From: a virus | IMG/VR virus record: IMGVR_UViG_3300043353_000012 | Coordinates: 1-21,625 of that record | DNA: 21,625 nucleotides | Strand: one strand, 5' to 3' | Part shown: positions 1 to 6,428 of the stretch, piece by piece | How the letters are laid out: every line of letters begins with the position of its first letter | Numbering within the stretch: the first letter of the stretch is position 1 | The notes under the pieces: generated by a model | What the model was told of the DNA's origin: nothing | Seen by the model: the letters and a program-made list of their open reading frames with translations, nothing else | The model's database searches: none | Translations under genes and position numbers: made by a program

Positions 1-93
1 TCATCGCAAGCCAAAGCCGAGCGCGAATTAAGCGCCCGCAATGGCGGATCGTTGCTGGCCAGGAAGGAAATGAACGATGACATCCCCTTCTAA
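1..93 (+). CDS. C-terminal end of an SSB-like or recombination protein (5' partial)
   Basis: The first frame is open from base 1 to a TAA at 91-93 and gives about 30 residues ending in MNDDIPF. An acidic tail ending in D-D-I-P-F is the hallmark of bacterial and phage single-strand DNA-binding proteins, where the tip recruits partner enzymes. Some phage recombination proteins of the ERF or DUF669 type end in a similar way, so the exact family is open. The body of the protein lies outside the window. The gene overlaps the following nuclease by 17 bases. The nuclease ribosome binding site (AGGAAGG, 61-67) lies inside this gene, which suggests translational coupling. An SSB-like protein beside a nuclease fits a recombination module. 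Confidence 0.6.
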   Translation, partial: SSQAKAERELSARNGGSLLARKEMNDDIPF

Positions 94-817
94 CGTTCTC
101 GACTTCAATCCACCGGCGGTGTCGACTGTGAATACCTCGATCAATGCGGCGTTGGATGTGGCGGCGGCCATCGAGCAACGCGAGGAACGCCGCGACTATC
201 TCGGTGCCAGTGGGATTGGTTCGGAATGCCTGCGCAAGGTGCAGTTTGACTGGCAGCGCGAAAGCGTTCACGCCGCGCGCACTAAGCGGATTTTCAACCG
301 CGGTCATGCGTCGGAAGAAAAGGTTGCGGTGCAACTGGCGCTGGCAGGGTTCACGATCGAGCGCGGCACCGAGCGTACCGGCTTCACTGCAGTCGACGGC
401 ATGTTCAGGGGGCATTGCGACGGCATCATTACCGGCGGGCCTGCGATCGAGGATCTGGCCTATCCCTGTCTCTGGGAAAACAAGTGTCTGGGATCGAGCG
501 GCTGGAAAAAGATCGAGAAGGTTGGTCTGCGCGCGGCGTATCCGCAATATTACGATCAGGTGATGTTGTATCAGGCCTATTTGGGCCTCGATGAAAACCC
601 GGCGCTGTTCACCGTCGAGAATGCCGACACCTGTCATTTCCTTTGCCTGACGGTGCCATTTGATCCCGAGGCTGCGCAGGCTGCGTCCGATCGAGCCGTG
701 GCGGTGATCCGCGCTACCCAGGCTGGCGAACTGTTGCCACGCATCACCGAGAAGGGACCTACCGACTGGCGCTGCAAGATGTGTTCACACAGTGGGTTTT
801 GCTGGAGTGAACCGTGA
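77..817 (+). CDS. Cas4-like PD-(D/E)XK exonuclease with probable Fe-S cluster
   Basis: This 246-aa protein carries the core of the PD-(D/E)XK nuclease superfamily: GHCD with Asp115, the E-x-K pair Glu134/Lys136 in LWENK, and a QxxxY motif (Gln161 to Tyr165). One cysteine upstream of the core (Cys51) and three near the C terminus (Cys233, Cys236, Cys242) match the cysteine layout of Cas4/AddB-type nucleases, which bind a 4Fe-4S cluster. Such phage enzymes degrade or resect DNA ends and take part in recombination or replication. The ATG at 77 has a good ribosome binding site inside the preceding gene. The stop overlaps the next start by 4 bases (GTGA). There is no CRISPR array or cas gene nearby, so a recombination role is more likely than spacer acquisition. 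Confidence 0.82.
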   Translation: MTSPSNVLDFNPPAVSTVNTSINAALDVAAAIEQREERRDYLGASGIGSECLRKVQFDWQRESVHAARTKRIFNRGHASEEKVAVQLALAGFTIERGTERTGFTAVDGMFRGHCDGIITGGPAIEDLAYPCLWENKCLGSSGWKKIEKVGLRAAYPQYYDQVMLYQAYLGLDENPALFTVENADTCHFLCLTVPFDPEAAQAASDRAVAVIRATQAGELLPRITEKGPTDWRCKMCSHSGFCWSEP

Positions 818-2811
818 CCATCATCGACTTCAACCTTGCCAAGCGCCAGGACGAACAGTCCAAGGGCAACATCAATGCCGAGGCCATCCGCGATCGGCTC
901 AACGCCGACGCAGCTGGTTTCGTGCAATGGTTGTTCTCGGGCCGGGCGCTGATCGCGCGTGGTGAGGCGCGCGTCGGCGACGTCATGGGCACGCCCGGCG
1001 CATCGTTGCGGATATCTCTGTCAGGCGCCGACGCTGGCCTGTGGAAGGATCACGCCACCGAGGAAGGCGGTGATCTCATTGCGCTATACCGGCTAAATAT
1101 GGGCTATGCCGGCAATGCCGATTTCGTGCTGTCGCTGAAAGAACTCGCACGGGACTATCTCGGTGATACCATCGAGATCGAGCGACCGCCCTGGCGGCCG
1201 ACGCCGGCAGAAAAGATCGAGGCGGCCAAGGCCAGGCTTGGCACCAGGCCTCGCGACGACATGGCCGAGCTCGGCGCGCCCGTGGCCACCTACAAGTATT
1301 TCGATACCCGCGGCAATGTGCTGGCGTCGGTGGTGCGCTACGAGCCCGACGGCACCCGCGCCAGCAAGACGTTCCGTCCCTACTGTTTCCGAACCGTCGA
1401 GGGGCAGACGAAATGGATCAAGGGCGCGCCGGACCTGCGGCCGCTATACCGACTGCCCGAAGTGTCGCTGGCGTCGTCGGTGGTTCTGGTCGAGGGCGAG
1501 GGCTGTGCGGAAGCGCTGCACAGCGTCGGCGTGGTGGCAACCAGTGCTATGCAAGGCGCCCGCGCACCGATCGAGAAAACCGACTGGTCACCGCTATCAG
1601 GCAAAACGGTAACAATCTGGCCCGATAACGACGAGCCAGGCCGAAGCTATGCACAATTTGCATCGCAAAAATTAACATCGATCGGCTGTCGGGTAAAAAT
1701 CATCACGCCACCGGCCGACAAGCCGGCCAAATGGGACGCCGGCGATTGCGTGGCGGAAGGCGGTGACGTCGGCGCCATCCTGCTGATGGCGGTCGAGGTA
1801 GCCAGCCCGCCAAAACCGCGCATCCGCATCCTCGACCTCGATGAACTCGAGAACCTGGCGCCGCCGTCCTTCCTGATCGGCGACGTCCTGACAGAGGGCG
1901 GATTGTCGGTGCTCTGGGGCCGTTCCGGTGCGATGAAATCGTTCGTGGCTCTCGACATGGCCATGTGCATCGCCAGTGGACTGGCGTGGCACGGCAAGCC
2001 GGTCAAACAAGGCCTGGTGGTGTATCTCGCCGCCGAGGGCAGTCACGGCCTTGGTCGTCGCGCCATCGGCTGGCGCAGAACCCGCGGCCGCGACCTTTCC
2101 AAGCCGGCCTTTAAGCTGATCCCGCACGGCCTGGCGCTGACTGGCGACGATCTCAACGCGATGGTGGCGGCCATCCTGGCGCTCGGCATGCCCATTGTCC
2201 TGGTCGTGATTGACACCCTGGCCCGAACGTTCGGCGCCGGCGACGAAAACAAGCAGGCTGACATGAACGCCTATGTCTCGGCGGCCGATCGGCTGCGTGA
2301 AGCCACCGGTGCCCATGTCCTGATCGTGCACCATTCCGGTGTTCATGAGGACAAGCGCGAGCGCGGTTCCAATGTCCTGCGTGGCGCCGCCGATACCGTG
2401 ATCAAGGTTTCCCGAAAAGAAGACAATCTCGACATCATCAACCGTGGGCCCGAAGGAAAACAGAAAGACACCGAGGAATTCAAAACCATCAAATTACGGA
2501 CGCAGAAAGTGTTTTTCGAACAAGGTGAAACGGAGCAATCGACCCTGATCCTCAATCTTAGAGAAGACGAAGGATCGGCCGAGCCAGAGGGTGAGGCAAG
2601 GGATACTAGTTTGGGCAAAAACGAACAGAAAATAGTCGATTGCCTGAAGGTGGCAGAAACCGCTCTTGGGTATACGCGGCTGCTTGCCATGACGGGGATG
2701 AACGATGGTTCTATGAGCAGAACCCTCAGCAACCTTGTCGAGAAAGAAATCATCTCGGTCAACTTTGATGCGTCAGGGAACACGAAGCAATGGTCACTGA
2801 AACGTTCCTAG
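814..2811 (+). CDS. Bifunctional Toprim primase / RecA-fold helicase
   Basis: This 665-aa protein is a primase-helicase of the kind found in phages and plasmids. Residues 50-120 resemble the region just after a primase zinc finger (WKDHATEEGGDLIALY), but no zinc-binding cysteines are present. A Toprim domain spans about 220-300, with VEGEG (Glu227) and DND (271-273). A RepA/DnaB-like AAA domain spans about 350-540, with Walker A GRSGAMKS (369-376), Walker B around Asp467 (VLVVIDTLA) and HHSG at 506-509. A winged-helix-like segment closes the protein (about 600-655). The start is GTG at 814, overlapping the nuclease stop by 4 bases. It should synthesise primers and unwind DNA at the phage fork. 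Base composition falls sharply after about 2455, marking a possible module boundary. Confidence 0.85.
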   Translation: MTIIDFNLAKRQDEQSKGNINAEAIRDRLNADAAGFVQWLFSGRALIARGEARVGDVMGTPGASLRISLSGADAGLWKDHATEEGGDLIALYRLNMGYAGNADFVLSLKELARDYLGDTIEIERPPWRPTPAEKIEAAKARLGTRPRDDMAELGAPVATYKYFDTRGNVLASVVRYEPDGTRASKTFRPYCFRTVEGQTKWIKGAPDLRPLYRLPEVSLASSVVLVEGEGCAEALHSVGVVATSAMQGARAPIEKTDWSPLSGKTVTIWPDNDEPGRSYAQFASQKLTSIGCRVKIITPPADKPAKWDAGDCVAEGGDVGAILLMAVEVASPPKPRIRILDLDELENLAPPSFLIGDVLTEGGLSVLWGRSGAMKSFVALDMAMCIASGLAWHGKPVKQGLVVYLAAEGSHGLGRRAIGWRRTRGRDLSKPAFKLIPHGLALTGDDLNAMVAAILALGMPIVLVVIDTLARTFGAGDENKQADMNAYVSAADRLREATGAHVLIVHHSGVHEDKRERGSNVLRGAADTVIKVSRKEDNLDIINRGPEGKQKDTEEFKTIKLRTQKVFFEQGETEQSTLILNLREDEGSAEPEGEARDTSLGKNEQKIVDCLKVAETALGYTRLLAMTGMNDGSMSRTLSNLVEKEIISVNFDASGNTKQWSLKRS

Positions 2812-2820
2812 TGTGTTCAC

Positions 2821-2925
2821 CCTGCACTACCTGCAATGCAGGTAGTTTTGCAGGCTTGTGCAGGTACCTGCACCTGCACCCTCTCCCCCGAAGGGGGAGG
2901 GGCAGGGCAGGTAGCCAAGCGCAGG
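2821..2925 (+). repeat. Cluster of palindromes and GCAGGTA repeats (candidate origin or operator)
   Basis: This is the only sizeable gap in the replication region and lies just after the primase-helicase. It holds ten copies of GCAGG or its complement, at 2821, 2830, 2838, 2850, 2860, 2867, 2873, 2902, 2907 and 2921. Five of them extend to GCAGGTA/TACCTGC. Four of these five form two perfect inverted repeats: CTACCTGCA-A-TGCAGGTAG at 2827-2845 and the 16-base palindrome GTGCAGGTACCTGCAC at 2858-2873. Dense inverted and direct repeats beside a replicative primase are typical of iteron-type origins or of multi-site repressor operators. Which of these it is cannot be told from sequence alone. 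Confidence 0.6.
2880..2902 (+). other. GC-rich hairpin without T-tract
   Basis: CTCCCCC and GGGGGAG pair perfectly around a GAA loop (2883-2899). The stem extends to about ten pairs if one G-T pair is allowed. No run of T follows, so it is a poor intrinsic terminator. It may be an RNA hairpin upstream of the next gene, or part of the adjacent repeat cluster. Similar C5-GAA-G5 hairpins occur as scattered intergenic repeats in some alphaproteobacteria (from general knowledge). Confidence 0.5.
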
Positions 2926-2932
2926 TTACCCC

Positions 2933-3397
2933 ATGAACACGCTTGACCAGGCCACTCCGTCACCACGACCGACCGCATGGACTGCCGACCACGTTCGGGA
3001 ACGTCTGGTCGAGGCGGCCGAGATCGAACGCCGTCTGCCCGGCCTCGGAACCCGGCGCCTGCGCTCACCCTGGCCGGCCGACGTCAAGCATTCCTGGCAG
3101 GACATGGTCCACTGGGACGACACCAGGGACAGGGTGCTTGACCAATGGGAAAAGGCCAAGGGCGCCTATGCCTACGAAATCACCCGCATGGAAGAAGCCC
3201 AGGCCTGGCTCACATGGCTGCCAAAGGTCGATCACCAGTACCTCGAGGCATGGGCCGTCTGCACCGCACGGAACCTGTCCGTCCGTGCCATGCTCGACAA
3301 ACGCGGTTTCAAACGAACCACGTTCTACCGCACCATCGAACGTGCCACAGTCGTCATCGCCGATCAGCTCAACAAGCAAGGGGTAGCGGTGCGGTAA
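2933..3397 (+). CDS. DUF6362-like phage protein with C-terminal helix-turn-helix
   Basis: The 154-aa product begins with a Trp-containing helical segment (TAWTADHVRERLVEAAE, about 14-30) typical of DUF6362 proteins, which are common between replication and packaging genes in alphaproteobacterial phages. The C-terminal part (about 110-150, with SVRAMLDKRGFKRTTFYRTI) looks like a helix-turn-helix resembling sigma region 4 or resolvase-type DNA-binding domains. The family has no established function that I know of. Position and HTH suggest either a late-gene regulator or a DNA-binding partner of the terminase; both are inference. The ATG at 2933 has only a weak ribosome binding site (CAGG, 2922-2925). 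The next gene starts right after its stop. Confidence 0.65.
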   Translation: MNTLDQATPSPRPTAWTADHVRERLVEAAEIERRLPGLGTRRLRSPWPADVKHSWQDMVHWDDTRDRVLDQWEKAKGAYAYEITRMEEAQAWLTWLPKVDHQYLEAWAVCTARNLSVRAMLDKRGFKRTTFYRTIERATVVIADQLNKQGVAVR

Positions 3398-3616
3398 ATG
3401 GAGATCGATCAGGTCATCGATGCACTGGAAGACCAGAATAACACCATATCGCATTTGAGGCTGTTTCAGATCATCCAGCAGGCCGAGGCCGGGGACCGTG
3501 ATGCTGACTTCGCAGTGCGTGAACTTGCGATCGAATACCTCAGTCGTAGGAAGGAAATGCCCACCTCACTCGCCGCGTTCGTGCAAAGAGTTTTGCTGCA
3601 GGCATTGCATAAGTAG
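3398..3616 (+). CDS. Small hypothetical protein, 72 aa
   Basis: The ATG follows directly after the TAA of the preceding gene with no gap, so the two are probably translated together. The product is predicted to be mostly helical and acidic at the N terminus, with no cysteine and no membrane segment. I do not recognise a family. Its place between the DUF6362-like gene and the HNH/terminase genes suggests a small regulatory or packaging accessory protein, but nothing in the sequence proves that. Its G+C is lower than that of the head genes. Confidence 0.6.
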   Translation: MEIDQVIDALEDQNNTISHLRLFQIIQQAEAGDRDADFAVRELAIEYLSRRKEMPTSLAAFVQRVLLQALHK

Positions 3617-3628
3617 TCCCACAACATC

Positions 3629-3658
3629 TTGACATGCGGACACCTGGAACCACTATTC
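3629..3658 (+). promoter_or_regulatory. Possible sigma-70-type promoter upstream of the HNH gene
   Basis: A perfect TTGACA lies at 3629-3634 in the 93-base gap before the likely HNH start at 3710. A weak -10-like element (CTATTC or ACTATT, about 3652-3658) follows at a 17-18 base spacing. The -35 match is exact but the -10 is poor, so the call is tentative. The same TTG could be read as a start codon extending the HNH protein by 27 residues. Confidence 0.25.
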
Positions 3659-3709
3659 GCCACAGAAACAGGTAGGATTGGCGAACTACGCCTATCCCCA
3701 CATCCCCAC

Positions 3710-4024
3710 ATGGCACGATCCAGGTTTTACCTCACACCAGCATGGCAACGTGCGCGGTTACAGGCACTGCATGACAGTGGCTGGCGCTGCCTACGCTGTG
3801 GTGCATCCCTCATAGGCATGGGCAAGGCTGCCCATGTCCATCACCGCAAACCATTGGACAAGGCACCATCCTTGGGCACCGAACCACTTAACCTCAAGCC
3901 TGTATGCGTCGGCTGTCACAACGCCGAGCATGCGGACATGAAGCGCAACAAGTTCGGCTGTGATGTGAATGGACAACCGATCGACGCATCACATCCGTGG
4001 TTGAAGACCGGGGGGCGGGTGTGA
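3710..4024 (+). CDS. HNH endonuclease
   Basis: With ATG at 3710 the product is 104 aa and begins MARSRFYLTPAWQRARLQAL, the usual opening of phage HNH nucleases. Two CxxC pairs (Cys27/Cys30 and Cys66/Cys69) should bind a structural zinc. His44-His45 in HVHHRKP, Asn61 in LNLKP and His70/His74 form the beta-beta-alpha-metal active site. HNH proteins beside the large terminase are commonly needed for terminase cleavage at cos sites, which is the likely role here. An in-frame TTG at 3629 would give 131 aa, but the 27 added residues are unlike the family. Neither start has a clear ribosome binding site. The gene is poorer in G+C than its neighbours. Confidence 0.85.
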   Translation: MARSRFYLTPAWQRARLQALHDSGWRCLRCGASLIGMGKAAHVHHRKPLDKAPSLGTEPLNLKPVCVGCHNAEHADMKRNKFGCDVNGQPIDASHPWLKTGGRV

Positions 4025-4037
4025 AAATAACCGGGGG
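4007..4037 (+). repeat. Direct repeat ACCGGGGG near the HNH/terminase junction
   Basis: ACCGGGGG occurs at 4007-4014, inside the end of the HNH gene, and again at 4030-4037 in the 58-base gap before the terminase. The repeat spacing is 23 bases. Packaging sites often lie beside terminase genes, so a cos or terminase-binding element is conceivable, but two short copies are weak evidence. Confidence 0.3.
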
Positions 4038-4082
4038 TAGCGGCAAGAACGGCGCGCAAGTTTCGCGAGGAGTTAAAAGGGT

Positions 4083-5726
4083 TTGACCCTGCCTGGCGCG
4101 ACGATGCCGGTCCTTTATCGGGGGTCGAACACCGGTTCGCGCCTGTTAGCTGCCGAAAAACTTAAATCCCGCAAGAGGCCACAACGGCTGCCGTGGCACA
4201 AAAAAGGTTTGTCGCGGCTCGAGCGGGTGATGGCGTTCCTGGAATTTCTGCCGATCACCAAGGGCAAGCTGGCCGGCGAGAAAATGCACCTACTCGACAA
4301 TCAACGCGCATTCGTGGCCGAGCTGTACGGGCGCGAAGCCGACCAGGTGCGGCTCGGGATATTTTCGCAACCTCGCGGCAACGGCAAAACCGGACTGATC
4401 GCTGGCCTGATGCTGTGTCACCTGCTCGGGCCCGAGAGTGAGCCGCGTGGCGAGTGCTATTCGGCCGGCATCGATCGCCTGCAGGCCGGGCTGATTTTCA
4501 ACGAGATGGAAGCGATCATCGTCGACGTGCCCGAGTTCACGGCTCGCTGCAACATCCAGCGATTTCGTAAAGTGATCGAGGTGCTGGACGGCGACGGCAA
4601 GGGTTCGAAATACGAGGCACTGTCGGCCGACAGCCGCCGTGCGCATGGCCTGGCGCCGTCGTTCTGGGCCTATGACGAACTGGCGCAGACACGCGATCGC
4701 AACCTGCTCGACAACCTGCAGACAGCAATGGGCAAGCGCAAGCGTTCGCTCGGCCTGGTGATCTCGACGCAGGCGGCAAGCGACGTGCACCCGCTGTCGG
4801 AACTGATCGACGACGGCCTGCGCGGCAACGACAAAAGCATCGTGGTGCATCTGACCGCGGCGCCGGTTGATGCAGATCCGTTCGACCAGGACGTGATCCG
4901 CAGCGTCAACCCAGCATTCGATACGTTTCTCGACGCCAACGATATCTTTGCCGAGGCCGAGCGGGCGCGGCGGATGCCGTCGTTTGAAAGTGCGTTTCGC
5001 AACCTGCGCCTTAACCAGCGCATTGCGCCGCACGGCCGCAATCTGCTGTTTACGGCCGAGGCCTGGGCCGATGGGGATGCGGCGATCGACGATGGCATTT
5101 TCACCGATGGCCGGCCGGTCTATGGCGGCCTCGATCTGTCGGCCTGCATCGATCTGACGGCGCTGGTGCTGGCGGCCGAGGATGACGACGGCGTGGTGCA
5201 GTTCAAGCCGTTTGCCTGGACACCGACGGCGCGGCTCGAGGAACGCCAGCTTGTCGACCGCGCGCCGTACGACGTCTGGATCAAGCAGGGCTATCTCGCT
5301 GCGATCGAGGGTGCGGCGATCGACTACGATTTCGTGGCGCTCGAGCTCGGCCGGCTGTCGGAAAGTATGAACCTGGTGCGGGTTAATTACGATCGCTGGT
5401 CGATCAAGCATCTGCACCAGGCGCTGGCGCGTTACGGCGTTTCGGTGCCGCTGGAACCGTTCGGGCAGGGCTACGCCTCGATGGCGCCGGCGGTGAACGA
5501 GCTCGAGCGGCTGGTCGCCGCCAAGCGGGTCAGGCATGGCGGCGCGCCGATGCTGCGCTGGTGCTTTTCCAACGCGATCACGATCAAGGATGCCGCCGGC
5601 AACCGCAAGCTGGACAAGAGCAAAAGCTATTCGCGGATCGACGTCGCGGTGGCGGCGGTGATGGCGATCGGCGCCATGAAATGCCAGGACGCGCCGCCGG
5701 TCGAGATCGCGGCGATGATTGCTTAG
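4083..5726 (+). CDS. terL: Phage terminase large subunit (HK97-type)
   Basis: The 547-aa packaging motor has an N-terminal ATPase with Walker A QPRGNGKT (96-103) and Walker B with acidic pair WAYDE (196-199). Its C-terminal RNase H-like nuclease has acidic residues Asp351 in GGLDLS, Asp357, Asp437 in NYDRWS, and Asp520 in SRIDVAVAAVMA. It pumps DNA through the portal and cuts concatemers. The TTG at 4083 is preferred because GAGGAG at 4067-4072 sits 10 bases upstream; an ATG at 4104 is the alternative. No small terminase gene directly precedes it. Its stop codon overlaps that of the convergent minus-strand gene by 4 bases (5723-5726). Confidence 0.93.
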   Translation: MTLPGATMPVLYRGSNTGSRLLAAEKLKSRKRPQRLPWHKKGLSRLERVMAFLEFLPITKGKLAGEKMHLLDNQRAFVAELYGREADQVRLGIFSQPRGNGKTGLIAGLMLCHLLGPESEPRGECYSAGIDRLQAGLIFNEMEAIIVDVPEFTARCNIQRFRKVIEVLDGDGKGSKYEALSADSRRAHGLAPSFWAYDELAQTRDRNLLDNLQTAMGKRKRSLGLVISTQAASDVHPLSELIDDGLRGNDKSIVVHLTAAPVDADPFDQDVIRSVNPAFDTFLDANDIFAEAERARRMPSFESAFRNLRLNQRIAPHGRNLLFTAEAWADGDAAIDDGIFTDGRPVYGGLDLSACIDLTALVLAAEDDDGVVQFKPFAWTPTARLEERQLVDRAPYDVWIKQGYLAAIEGAAIDYDFVALELGRLSESMNLVRVNYDRWSIKHLHQALARYGVSVPLEPFGQGYASMAPAVNELERLVAAKRVRHGGAPMLRWCFSNAITIKDAAGNRKLDKSKSYSRIDVAVAAVMAIGAMKCQDAPPVEIAAMIA

Positions 5727-6037
5727 AGTGGCGGTGGCTTTTGCGCTTTGATGCAGAAAAAGGTGATCGACTGCATGTTGATCCTGGCGGAAATTTCGCG
5801 TCGAGCCGTCGCTGGATCGGCGATGAACCGTGTCGCCTCGGCCTCGGTGATGCGTTCGGCGATCACCGGGACCATGCAATTGCAGGCCGGCGCCTCGATC
5901 CACATCGGGTCATGGCAGCTTGGCACAAAATTCTGACGCACCCATGCCTGCGGATCGGTGCGGAATGATCCGGTGCCGGCCGTTGCGGTTGCAGTCAGAC
6001 AAAGCAAGGCGGCAATGCCGTGCAGAAGTTTCAGCAT
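5723..6037 (-). CDS. Small secreted four-cysteine protein, copy A
   Basis: This 104-aa product has a cleavable signal peptide (basic start, hydrophobic core, likely cut after ATA at about residue 20), so it should reach the periplasm. The mature part has four cysteines (Cys41, Cys52, Cys54, Cys95), including C-N-C in CNCMVPV, plus the motifs DPQAWVR and ERITEAE. The upstream minus-strand gene shares all of these, so the two are diverged tandem duplicates. GGAGG lies 8-12 bases before the ATG, and the gap to the upstream gene is only 16 bases, so they form an operon. The strand is opposite to every other gene here, as expected of a moron expressed apart from the lytic genes. I do not recognise the family. 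Confidence 0.75.
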   Translation of the reverse strand: MLKLLHGIAALLCLTATATAGTGSFRTDPQAWVRQNFVPSCHDPMWIEAPACNCMVPVIAERITEAEATRFIADPATARREISARINMQSITFFCIKAQKPPPL

Positions 6038-6053
6038 TGTGTAATTCCTCCGG

Positions 6054-6353
6054 TCACTTGCGCGGCATGCAGAGCATGCCGGCGCCCATAACGACCTTCA
6101 ACGTCCGCTGCTTGAAATCCGGTTCGTTGACGCGCGCGACGTCGGCCTCAGTGATCCGCGTTGCCAGCAACGGAACCATGCAGTCGCATTGCGCTACGGT
6201 TTCGGGGTCGGTGGGTGCCTTGCATCCTGGCGCCAGCGTATTGCGCACCCAGGCTTGCGGGTTGGCGCGAAACGATGCCGGATCCGCGTCAAACGCGACG
6301 GCCGGCGCGGTGAGGGCGCACGCGATGGCGGCGGCGAGGGCGAGGCGTTTCAT
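6054..6353 (-). CDS. Small secreted four-cysteine protein, copy B
   Basis: The 99-aa product starts at the ATG complementary to 6351-6353 with a clear signal peptide (MKRLALAAAIACALTAPAVA). It continues with FRANPQAWVR, then Cys44, C-D-C (Cys56/Cys58) in CDCMVPLL, TRITEAD, and Cys95 near the C terminus. These elements match copy A in order and spacing, and similarity is visible at DNA level too (for example around 5937-5968 versus 6244-6275). It is the first gene of the two-gene minus operon. Upstream extension of the frame to 6689 is possible but would bury the signal peptide, so the short form is chosen. Periplasmic action is inferred; superinfection exclusion or envelope modification are guesses. 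Confidence 0.75.
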   Translation of the reverse strand: MKRLALAAAIACALTAPAVAFDADPASFRANPQAWVRNTLAPGCKAPTDPETVAQCDCMVPLLATRITEADVARVNEPDFKQRTLKVVMGAGMLCMPRK

Positions 6354-6361
6354 GATGCCAA

Positions 6362-6406
6362 ACCGTAAGCACGCCGCCGGCGAGCCGACAACCGGGTTTT
6401 TACGGT
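6362..6406. promoter_or_regulatory. Inverted repeat ACCGTAA/TTACGGT between divergent genes
   Basis: ACCGTAA at 6362-6368 and TTACGGT at 6400-6406 form a perfect 7-base inverted repeat separated by 31 bases. It sits in the short gap between the minus-strand secreted-protein operon and the next + strand gene, where the moron promoter should lie. It could be an operator, but a 7-base repeat can arise by chance and no good -10 box is visible. Confidence 0.25.
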
Positions 6407-6428
6407 GATCACGAAGGAACACCGCAAC

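Noticed and set aside
77-817. CRISPR-associated cas4
   Set aside because: There are no repeats, spacers or other cas genes in the window, and phage recombination nucleases share the same fold and cysteines.
4021-4085. Tiny ORF before the terminase as a small terminase
   Set aside because: It is only about 21 codons with no DNA-binding features, and is likely chance.
4290-5903. 537-codon ORF on the minus strand opposite the terminase
   Set aside because: It is an Arg/His/Asp-rich shadow of the terminase frame with no recognisable motif, and high G+C makes long antisense frames common.
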